Shown: one piece after another, positions 11,513 through 20,900 of the stretch
How the letters are laid out: every line of letters begins with the position of its first letter
Position numbering within the stretch: position 1 is the stretch's first letter
Assembly: GCA_025175895.1 (NCBI GenBank)
Contig: CM045989.1
Span: 125,997,272 to 126,061,271, forward strand
Source of the DNA: Wurfbainia villosa
Taxonomy: Eukaryota; Streptophyta; Magnoliopsida; Zingiberales; Zingiberaceae
DNA: 64,000 nucleotides
Reading direction: 5' to 3'
The notes under the pieces: model-generated
What the model was told of the DNA's origin: nothing
Databases searched by the model: none
What the model saw: only the letters and a program-made list of their open reading frames with translations
Position numbers and translations under genes: made by a program

Positions 11513-12920
11513 TGTTGGTGCAATCGGCCCAGGTCACGATTGACCAGGACTCGAGTTTGACTCGAATGATGTTTTGATGTTCGACAAAAATATATGACAA
11601 TGAAATTGTCAAGGTAAAGTCCAAGTCATGGGTACTTGGCATGGAAAGTCCAAGTTGAACACTTGACATTTGGTAAAGTCCAAGTCTTGAGTACTTGGCA
11701 TAAAAAGTCCAAGTGGGACACTTGGCACATGAAAAAGTCAGCGTGGATCTTGCTTGATGTAAAAAAGTCACATGGGTTGTGCAAGGGAAAGTCAAGCTTG
11801 AGTCTTGGCACAGAAGTCAAGGGTTTGATATTGGTGCGTAAAGTCCAAGTGAGTCTTGGCGGCATAAGTCAATGGTTGGCGTAAAGTCAAGCGAGTCTTG
11901 GCGGCGTAAGTCCAATGTGCCTTGGCGGTGTAGACACCAGATTAGCATGACATAGCCGATGGAAGCACACGAAGGCTAGCGCGATGGATGAACAAGTCAT
12001 GGATGACTTGGAGAGATCCAGAGAGGCGTGAGGCGATGGAGGTGGCTAGAAGGCTTAGGTCTAGGCTAAGGGTGATCTAGCAAGTATGGGAACCATACTT
12101 GGGCTAAAACCTCATGTTTGAGGTGTGCGGTCGGCCCAGTGCCATGTGGCGGTCAGTGGACCGAAATCGACTAGGGTTTATTTGCGGGTTGTGGCCTAGT
12201 AGTCATTGCCCGAGTGGGCGGTCGGTGATGCTCAGCGATCGGTGATCGTGTGATCGGTCGGCCGGTGCTCAGATTACCGACCCGCGGTGAGTCTCACTCG
12301 GCCACGCGGCGGTCGAGTGATGGCTCATCGATCGGTGATGCTCATGATCGGTCGTGATGTCATAGCCGTAGATGGATTTTTCAGCGTGGATTACACCATT
12401 GTCTCGCGCAGAGTGTGATCGGTCGGTGATTGTCCGTCGGTCGGTGATCGATAGCGAGTTGAAGCTATAAAAGGAGCTCGTGATGGAGGAAAAGATAGCG
12501 ATTTTCTTGAGCAAAATTGAAGGGGGAAGTTGGTGCTTTCCAGTCCTTCAAAGCTAGTTCAAGGCAATGTTTTTCCTTTACTTGCATTTGTATTTCATTG
12601 TATTTGCTTGTATTCATTTGATTATTGTTGTAATCATTATTGTACGAGGTTTCTCCGCCTCCGGATTGTTCCGAGAAGGAGTGTTTATCAGTGGTTGCAT
12701 GCGCATCACTAGAGCTCGTAGAGCTCGATCCGTGGAGTAGGAACCGTGCGGTTCCGAACCACGTTATATCCTTGTGTTAGCGTGTTGTGCATTTCGTTAT
12801 CGTTATTACTTTTCTATTTCCGCTGCGCTAACGAAATTGTAGACACGATCACGAGCAAATTCCATCTATGAACGATCAAACGCTATTCACCCCCCTCTAG
12901 CCATTACAAAGATCCTAACA
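11513..12920 (+). repeat. 5' LTR of element 2
   Basis: Starts TGTTGGTGCAATCGG and ends ...GATCCTAACA just before the primer site; 1408 bp. It contains an array of spaced GTCCAAG motifs (about 11610-11930), a GATCG-rich block (about 12110-12460), a TATAAAAGG box at 12466-12474 and the CACCCCCCTCTAGCC landmark near the end. Most of it is nearly identical to the 3' LTR, but the two repeat-rich blocks differ strongly. It also lacks about 30 bp present in the 3' LTR around 19807-19840. Confidence 0.9.
12466..12474 (+). promoter_or_regulatory. TATA box in the 5' LTR of element 2
   Basis: TATAAAAGG, preceded by the GATCG-rich block. The same box in the same context is found at 19705-19713 (3' LTR), 36972-36980 and 44747-44755 (SIRE element LTRs). 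Confidence 0.65.
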
Positions 12921-12922
12921 AG

Positions 12923-12934
12923 TGGTGTCAGAGC
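12923..12934 (+). promoter_or_regulatory. Primer binding site of element 2
   Basis: TGGTGTCAGAGC two bases after the 5' LTR. One base differs from the usual tRNA-iMet site TGGTATCAGAGC. Confidence 0.8.
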
Positions 12935-12988
12935 CCGAGGCTCTTCTACGGATTAACAACCTGGAGTCAAGAAGCTAGAGGGAAGAAT

Positions 12989-14572
12989 ATGGATTTCCAA
13001 GAAAAATTGAGTGATGACGTCAACATTCCACCTTCCTTCAACCGTGAACATTTCGCGTATTGGAAAGGTAGGATGAAATATTTTCTAATGACAAATATCG
13101 AAAATTGGTTTGCTGTGACTATAGGTTTTGATGCTCCGAGAGGGGAGAACGACGAAATTCTCAAAATGAAGCGATGGACCGAGGAGCAACGGGAAAAATT
13201 TAAGACAACCGTTAAGGTAACAAAAATGTTGATTAACTTGATACCTAACGACATTTTGTCCTGATTAGGAAGCTATAGGGATGCCAAGGAGTTGTGGAAC
13301 AAGTTGCTCAAGTTCCACGACAATCCCGAATTGGTCCAAGAAGACTTGGAAGAGGAGGAGACCGAAGAAGAATCATCATCATCCTCACAAGAAAGTGAGG
13401 AGTCAACTTCCGGATCGGAAGAGGTGGAGGAAGTGGAAGAAACATCCATCTCAAGGATTGAGGGGGAGGAGAGAACCTCCATACCGGAACATCAAGAAGA
13501 AGCTTCGACATCCGGTCAAGATGAAGAAGCCCAAAGTCCAATTCCGGTCTCTATCACCGAACTAGGTAACTCAAGCAATTTGGTTTTAAATAAAAAACAT
13601 ATAATTTACTTTGAGTGTAGGGAAACCGGGCACTACAAGAGCAAGTGCCCAAAGAAGGTCAAGAAAGCTCCACCGGCGCCAAAAGTCAAGGAAACCGGTG
13701 CCTCAACACAAAAGAGCAAGGAGCAAGTGATTTGCTTCAAATGCCGACAACCGGGACATTACCGGAGTAAATGCCCGAAGGGGGAGAAGAAGGGGCAAAA
13801 GGGAGCTTCACAAGTAGGGGGAGCCACTAAGGCAAACCCTAAGGTATATCATTTAAATAATGCACCTTTTTTTGTTAATAGGCAAGAGCATGCTAAGGAT
13901 TTTAATTCTCTTGCTATTGTACATGAAAAGCATGCTAGAAGTAATAGACATATTTGTTTAGGTGCTAAAAATGTCCCCTTAGGAAATAAGGAGAAATTTG
14001 GGACTAATGTCCCTAGAAAAACTCTTCCTAAGGAAAACATTAGGAAAATAGAAAACCACTTAGACATTAACCCTAAGAAGGATAGGCATATGCCTAGAGA
14101 AAATGGTAATGCCCAAAAACTTAATCAAAAATCAATTGGGCAATTAGAGGTTGAAAATCAAGCCTTGAGGTCAAGGCTTGAAAAACTAGAAAAGACCCTT
14201 AGGAATATACAAAATCAATTTCAAGGGTCAAATGATCAAACTCCTAGGTCAAAAACTCAAAGTCAACACTTAAGACCTAAGGAACAAAAGTCAACCAAGG
14301 GAAAGAAAGTTTTGGGTCACAAACCTAAGCCTAAGGTAGCTTATCATTGTGTTCCATTTGACTATGGAACACAAACTAGGTCTAGGAAGACCAAGGTTGC
14401 AAGGGGAGTTATCTCTAGAGTTAACCTAGGTAAGACCACAATGACCAAGGCTAACAAGCCTAGGAGGGTCATTAGGAAGGTATTTAGGGATGTTATCCCT
14501 AAGGAATACCTAATTAATTCAATGAGCTCAAATAGATTTTGGGTTCCAAAGAGCATGATTGATTCACGTTAA
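12989..14572 (+). pseudogene. Gag of element 2 (SIRE-like), one in-frame stop and a shortened core
   Basis: A single frame of 528 codons interrupted by one TGA at 13262-13264; the frame continues as LGSYRDAKELWNK, so this is a point mutation. The N-terminal part (FNREHFAYWKGRMKYFL) matches the SIRE gag at 37948. The central region found in the SIRE gag (its residues about 115-195) is missing: ELWNKLLKFHD passes straight into a Glu/Ser-rich stretch (about 13340-13520). Two zinc knuckles follow. The first (13600-13655) has lost its first Cys (YFEC instead of CFEC), the second (13733-13775) is an intact CX2CX4HX4C. A coiled coil (14140-14220) and the FWVPKS end close the protein. It starts about 70 bp after the LTR. 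Confidence 0.8.
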
Positions 14573-15793
14573 ATGGATTAGAATGTGTCAACCATGATTG
14601 GATGAGTAGTTAACTCAACCATGGTAAAGGTGACACTTTAGGTTATTTTCAAGGTTATGGTTACCTTGGAAATACATTTGAGTCTTAATCCTAAAGGGTT
14701 TTAGGATGTGTCAATATATTTCTTGAAAACATGAAAATCAATAAAATTGACACAATCTAGATTTAGAGGTCATAGTGTGTAACTTTGATTGTTGGCACAC
14801 TTTAGAAGTTCATGTATCAAGAAAAGTGTGTTTAGGATGTAAAAGTAACATCTAGAGTGATACTCAAGTGTCACACAACTTGATGTCTTGTACTTACCAT
14901 GCTTCATATATTTCACCATGTGTTTGCATGGAAGGAATGTCTAGGATGGATTGCATCTCACAAAACAAGCCTTTTACCTTGATTGTGTATTTCAAACACT
15001 TAGAAAGGGTGAGATGTTAGGATTTGGAAATCATTGGATGTTAATGTTTGCCAAAATGGAATAAAACATTAAAATACATTAACGAATACATGAATATAAG
15101 TGTAACATCAATATGTTCGATATACAAGATTAAACATGATAAAAATGGAATAATTTAGATGAAGAAATCAAGATTTTTGAATTTGAGCGAAATCGGATAT
15201 CGGTCGGTGATCATGATACGATCGTCCGTGATCGAGTCTTTGGCGCGAGACTTGACTACTTGAACATCGATCGGTGATTGGATACATCGATCGTGATGAT
15301 CTTCATTCGCAGAGGTGAGGGCATCGATCGAGTGCTCGCGATCGGTCAGTGGTGACAACATCGATCGTGATATTCTGTGCTGCGTCACGAAGGTTCGTGA
15401 TCGATTCTTTGGCCGGGCGATCGGCTTGCGGCTCGGTAAACCATTAATCGCGATCGGTCGGTGATCTGCCGCACATCGATCGGCGCATCACGATTTTATA
15501 ACGCCGAACCGCTAGGGTTCGACGTCTTCACACGACGCGCCTTCGGTTTTCCTCTCCTCTCCGATCGCCATCCCCTTCTCCGACCAACCCTTCCGGACGT
15601 GCCAGCCGACCAAGCTTTTAGGTTTGATAGATAAGCCCCTTTTCTTGCGTTTTTCACTTGTTTCAAGCCTTAGTTCACTCGTTCTAGGGTTTGTTTCCCT
15701 ATTTCCGATTAGGGTTCCAGCGTCTGAGTCCTCCGGCGACCTTTCCGGCGACCCCCTCAGCGATATCTGAGCATCCCATCGTCACACCTCCAA
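14573..15793 (+). promoter_or_regulatory. Spacer of element 2 with a promoter-like module upstream of the second gene
   Basis: 14573-15170 is SIRE-type spacer (GTGAGATGTTAGG at about 15010). 15180-15490 is a GATCGGTGAT-rich block like those in the LTRs, followed by a TTTATAA box at about 15494 and a C/T-rich leader (15530-15620) before the ATG at 15794. The order block, TATA-like box and leader copies the layout of the LTR promoters. I infer an internal promoter for the downstream gene. There is no direct evidence of transcription. Confidence 0.4.
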
Positions 15794-17044
15794 ATGGCAC
15801 CTAAGTAACACTCTTCTTACCCAAGCCCTAATTTGCCTTTCCATTGTAATTTAGTTTTATCTAATCATGTATTATTGTCCTTGCATGTCATATCATTACA
15901 TTGCATTCATAATAGGAGAGCCCATAGGAATGATCCACCCGAGGGTGAATCTCGACTGTACCAACCTATGTTGGTTAGGTACATCGATAGGGACTTTTTC
16001 AATCGCTACTGTAGTGATATCATGGACTTATTTGCATACTATCATCTCATGAAAATTGTCTTATGCACCCATCCTATTAACGATGACCATCTTAAGGAAT
16101 TTTATCAGAACCTAAAGAAGGTAGACGATGGCCCTACCTACACTACTTGCGTTGCAAAATGCGATTTAGAGTTCACTCCTACGATACTGCAGGAGTTTCT
16201 CAAGTGTAAGCCATCGGATGACACCTTCATCTTTTACCCCACTTTTGACGCTCCTTTACCCGAGCCATTTGACCATATTTCTTTAGAATCCATGCATGAG
16301 CACATTTTTGGTCATCCTCATCCACCGGTCCAAAACTTATTCCCTATTAGTGAGTTATCTGCACCTGACAATGTACTCTACAAGGTCATTGTTGGGTGTT
16401 TTCTTCCTATCGTCACTCGGGGTCTGGCCAAGATTCGGCCTCCCCATCTCTTTCTACTATATGCCATGCGTAATAGGTTAGACATAACCTTTGCATTAAA
16501 TATGTTTTATTGCATAGTGCATTTCATTTCCCCTGTACAAGGGAAAGTGCATATGTCATATGGTCACCTTATCACAGCATGGCTAGAGTCCGTAGGCATT
16601 AACATTCACAGGGGTTCTCTGAGAGCGCTCTCTGAGGTGTATGACTGCATATCGATTCGCAACTTCTCGTTAGTGAAGCTGCGGATGGGGCCTGGACAGA
16701 TGGAGTTGGCGCCTCGATCACCACCCAGGGCACGCAGAGAGCCTCATCTGGTACGCAGAGATGCGGCAGAAGACTATGAGGATGTAGACGCCGCTGGTGA
16801 GGAGGATCAGCTGCCATCAGATCGTCGTGGCCAGCTAGAGTCCAGATTCCAGGACTATCAGCAGACGATTGACTCTAGGCTGTCAGAGATCTTAGCAAGC
16901 CAAGCATCTTTCGGCGCACGTCTTGATCGGATGGAGGAGTCCCAGAGCCGCATCGAGCAGCGTCAGCTCGATATGTTTGAGATGATGCGGGCCTGGACAT
17001 TGAGTCAGCAGCCTCCTCCACCGCCACCTCCTGCAGACGACTAG
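15794..17044 (+). CDS. Intron-containing plant-transposon-associated protein carried by element 2
   Basis: Two exons are inferred: 15794-15804 and 15916-17044, with a 111-bp GT...AG intron (15805-15915). Splicing gives a protein of about 379 residues starting MAPKRAHRNDPPEG. Without splicing, the frame would start in hydrophobic intron translation, so this start is preferred. Residues about 20-250 form a globular region, including a stretch from YKVIVGCFLPIVTRGL to LITAWLESVGI. By recall this resembles the uncharacterised 'putative plant transposon protein' family found in retroelements. The C-terminal third is charged, then a predicted coiled coil (about 305-355) and a proline run (PPPPPPP) before the stop. 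No signal peptide, membrane segment, zinc knuckle or catalytic motif is seen. The function is unknown. The frame has no stops, unlike the gag beside it. Confidence 0.65.
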
Positions 17045-18385
17045 ATATAGAGAATGTTAGATTTTCTTTGGTTTTCAGTTTTTGTAGTGAGATTGAGCAT
17101 ATCCAATCTCCATTTTGAATGTAAAAGACTGAAATCTTTTAGATTAAATGAACTTTCTGTTTGTGATAATCTTGTGTGTTTGGATGAGTATTTGTATTAT
17201 TGTGTTGGCTTATGAAAGTTGCTATATCATGACGTGAAATTGCATTTTATCATATAACATGTCATGTCATTGTTTAGGATTATTTTAGATGTCATGTGTT
17301 CTTAAATTTCATCATATGCCATGACATCATGATCATTGGTCATGTTTTTATTTTGCTATCACTATGCCATGATCATTTCATGCATTAATTTGATTGAACA
17401 TTGATTTAAGGAAAATGGCATGACTTGAAGTCTCATTGATAAGGGAATCAAGTAGGGTTGCCTAGGAAATGCATGAAATCCTAGATAAAATGAATCAAAC
17501 CCCACATCTCACATCACATTAACATGTATGTGTATTTATACACCCTAGATACATGTGAGATGCTAGGATAATAAGTTAGGTTCAAGGTGCATAGGTAGTG
17601 CATCTAGATGAACTCAAACTTATTTTAATTATCATCAAGAATCATAAGGAAAGATAATATACAAGTTATGTATATTTAGTCAATAAATTATGGTTCAAAA
17701 TAGGTTTTCAAAAACATTTTAAAATCAATTTAGAAAACCTTAGTGAAATCTATCTTTTGATAGCCATCATCATTGTAGAAGTTGATACAAAGTGGATCAA
17801 AAACTTTAAAGTTTTTAATAGTTTTGAACTTTGTACCAATCTCCTATTTCAATGGTAAAAATATTTTTCCAAAATTTTTCACTGATTGTATGTGTGATAA
17901 GTAATATACGTATCAAGTTTCGTGATTTTTTGATTTACGTAGAATTACTTATGAATTTCCAAAAGTAGTCGATTTACGAAAATCGGGTTTTGATTATCGA
18001 TCATTGCCTCTGATCTTGATCGTGATGGGCGCGTTGGACTTGACTATAACGCAGATATCGCTCATTGCTTAGCCGTGCGATCGGTGATGGACACATCCGA
18101 TCATTAGTAACGAGTCGACTGATAGCCTGATTTCGGGGTTACCAAAGTTGCTTAACCCGATTTCAGCTGCGGTTAAGGTCCCTAACCACTCCTAACCCTA
18201 GGATATGCTTTGGGAAGCATGATGAAGGGTGAAAATCCACTGGATATGGATTAGGAAAGGTGTTTAGGGTTTGTATCAATTTTAAGGTGTTAGAAAGTTC
18301 AATGTTGAATTTCTAACCTTAACTTTGATGATTTAGAGTTCCTATTGGCTTAGGGACTTCCCAAGGACATTGTTGGCGCAATGGT
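17045..18385 (+). other. Non-coding 3' region of element 2
   Basis: AT-rich DNA without a gene. It contains a third SIRE-type spacer block (GTGAGATGCTAGG at about 17560) and another short GATCG/GTCGACTG block (about 17990-18130). No pol fragment was found on either strand. Confidence 0.55.
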
Positions 18386-18759
18386 CAAGGGGGAGCAAGC
18401 CTTTAGGGGGAGGTATCCAAGGAGAAAATGTTATCAATTTGGAAAATTGATGGATTTTTGGAAACCCAGTTTGGAAATTGGGAGAGTGTATATGATTGTC
18501 TCTCTTGAGTGATATGAGACTTATCACTAAGAAGATGGTAGGCATCCTAGGTATTTTTGGACAAAGGGGGAGATTGTAAGATCTCATTGGGCCATGAGAC
18601 ATTGACCTCCTTGAAGAGATAACCTTTTGATGTATGTCAAAAAGGGGGAGAATTTGTTTGATATTTGGGATCACCAATTTGGAATAATTGGTAAGAGACT
18701 TGAGTTAGCGGTCTAACTCAAATGGTTTGGTTTTTGTCAAACATCAAAAAGGGGGAGAT
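18386..18759 (+). promoter_or_regulatory. Cluster of polypurine tracts before the 3' LTR of element 2
   Basis: The G5AG core occurs at about 18386-18395, 18402-18412, 18562-18573, 18639-18650 and 18746-18759. Only the last (AAAAAGGGGGAGAT) abuts the LTR start TGTTGG, so it is the working plus-strand primer. The others look like extra copies. Confidence 0.65.
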
Positions 18760-20192
18760 TGTTGGTGCAATCGGCCCAGGTCACGATTGACCAGGACTCG
18801 AGTTTGACTCGAATGATGTTTTGATGTTCGACAAAAATATATGACAATGAAATTGTCAAGGTAAAGTCCAAGTCATGGGTACTTGGCATGGAAAGTCCAA
18901 GTTGAACACTTGACATTTGGTAAAGTCCAAGTCTTGAGTACTTGGCATAAAAAGTCCAAGTGGGACACTTGGCACATGAAAAGTCCAAGCATGGATCTTG
19001 GCAATGTAAAAGTCCAACATGGGTTGGCAAGGGAAAGTCCAAGCTTGAGTCTTGGCATGAGAAGTCCAAGGGGTTTGATATTGGCTGCGTAAAGTCCAAG
19101 TGGGAGTCTTGGCGGCATAAGTCCAATGGTTGGCGGCGTAAAGTCCAAGCGGAGTCTTGGCGGCGTAAGTCCAATGTGCCTTGGCGGTGTAGACACCGTT
19201 AGCATGACATAGCCGATGGAAGCACCTGAAGGCTAGCGCGATGGATGAACAAGTCATGGATGACTTGGAGAGATCCGAGAGACGTGAGACTGATGGAGGT
19301 GGCTAGAAGGCTTAGGTCTAGGCTAAGGGTGATCTAGCAAGTATGGGGGAACCATACTTGGGCTAAAACCTCATGTTAGTGCCATGTGGCGGTCGGGTTT
19401 GTGCGGGTTGTGGCCTAGTAGTCATTTGCGAAGTAGCGGTCGGTGATGGCTTCAGCGGTCGTGATCGTGTGATCGGTCGGTGGTGCTCGATTACCGACCG
19501 CGAATGGAGTCTCACTCGACCACTGCGACGAGCAGTCGAGTGATGGCTCATCAGTCGACTGATGCTCATGATCAGTCGACTGATGTCCTAGCCGTTGGAT
19601 TTTTCCAGCGTGGATTACACCGTTGTCTCACAGCAACAGTGTGATCAGTCGGCTGATTGTCCTGATCAGTCGACTGATCGACCTTTTCCAGCATAGGTTG
19701 AAGCTATAAAAGGAGCTCGTGATGGAGGAAAAGATAGCGATTTTCTTGAGCGAAATTGAAGGGGGAAGTTGGTGCTTTCCTGTCCTTCAAAGCTAGTTCA
19801 AGGCAATCAAAGATCAAGCAATCCAAAGTTCTTGTAAAGTGTTTTTCCTTTACTTGCATTTGTATTTCATTGTATTTGCTTGTATTCATTTGATTATTGT
19901 TGTAATCATTATTGTACGAGGTTTCTCCGCCTCCGGATTGTTCCGAGAAGGAGTGTTTATCAGTGGTTGCATGCGCATCACTAGAGCTCGTAGAGCTCGA
20001 TCCGTGGAGTAGAAACCGTGCGGTTCCGAACCACGTTATATCCTTGTGTTAGCGTGTTGTGCATTTCGTTATCGTTATTACTTTTCTATTTCCGCTGCGC
20101 TAACGAAATTGTAGACACGATCACGAGCAAATTCCATCTACGAACGATCAAACGCTATTCACCCCCCTCTAGCCGTTACAAAGATCCTAACA
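18760..20192 (+). repeat. 3' LTR of element 2
   Basis: 1433 bp, TGTTGGTGCAATCGG to GATCCTAACA. The GTCCAAG array (about 18860-19180) is better kept than in the 5' LTR. The GATCG block region (19370-19690) carries the 14-bp palindrome ATCAGTCGACTGAT at 19550, 19571 and 19665 and a one-base variant at 19644, all absent from the 5' LTR. TATAAAAGG at 19705-19713. Confidence 0.9.
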
Positions 20193-20900
20193 AATTAGAC
20201 CCTAGGAAAACCCTAGTTCACTTCATCAAATATTTAAGGCTTGAAATCCAAAGACAAGTTAAACTATTCACCCCAACTTTGATCAAAGAAGTCTATCAAA
20301 AAGCTGAAAAGTTTGAGCAATTTGTGAAAGCCCCTACCTTGAGAGCACTAACTCCTTCGATTGGTAACACTCCTGCATATAAGACATCACAACAATCAAA
20401 CAAATCGATTGTTTCAACTCACTCTAGATTTGTCAGTCCACAAGTAGAGACGAATACAGACTTTCTTAAAAAGACAAAAAACACTAACATTCAATGCTTA
20501 TTTGTCATGGCAAGGATCATATGGAATCCAAGTGTCCTCATGGAGTCTTAAACTTAGGACAAGAATCCAATCCTGATGACGAAGTAGCATTCTTTCTAAC
20601 CCTAGGTAGTGACGAAGAAATTAACCTCTTGATGAGCACCATGAAAATAAGGAAATTAAAGAACAACCTATAAGACTCAATGTAGTATGTTGCATCCTTT
20701 TCATGCCCACATCTGACAACCCATGGAAATGCACCAGCATCTTCTACACATATGCAAAATGCGAGAGTATGTCTTATAAAATTGTGATTGATAGTAGGAG
20801 TTGTATGAATTTAATATCGACACAAGCCATTTCTAGGATTCAAGCCATTCTTGAACCTCACCCAAATCCCTACAAAGTGGCATGAGTAAATCAGACTTCC
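20193..20900 (+). pseudogene. Gypsy gag C-terminus and protease
   Basis: Resumes the gypsy gag after element 2: KLDPRKTLVHFIKYL and EVYQKAEKFEQFV are the end of the gag core. At about 20488-20540 a zinc knuckle (CHGKDHMESKCPHG) is visible but in another frame, showing a small frameshift. At 20700-20885 a stretch reading KIVIDSRSCMNLIST corresponds to the aspartic protease active site, where the usual D-G-G/S is changed to D-S-R. Several stops break the frame. Inactive. Confidence 0.65.

Larger units (their letters stand above)
11513..20192 (+). mobile_element. Element 2: pol-less SIRE-like LTR retrotransposon with gag and an extra intron-containing gene
   Basis: Complete element of 8680 bp: LTR 11513-12920, primer site, gag 12989-14572, a spliced reading frame 15794-17044, a cluster of polypurine tracts and LTR 18760-20192. 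It is flanked by the 5-bp duplication AATTA (11508-11512 and 20193-20197). No protease, integrase, RT or RNase H is visible anywhere inside. This fits the non-autonomous class known as TR-GAG, here with an added gene. It presumably borrowed enzymes from an autonomous SIRE-type relative. It lies in the gypsy gag. Confidence 0.85.

Noticed and set aside
15794..17044. Envelope-like gene of a SIRE element
   Set aside because: Position between gag and 3' LTR would fit, but there is no signal peptide or transmembrane segment and the sequence resembles a plant transposon protein family instead.
18860..19190. CRISPR-like spaced repeats
   Set aside because: Short degenerate motifs with variable, related spacers inside an LTR of a plant element; not a CRISPR array.
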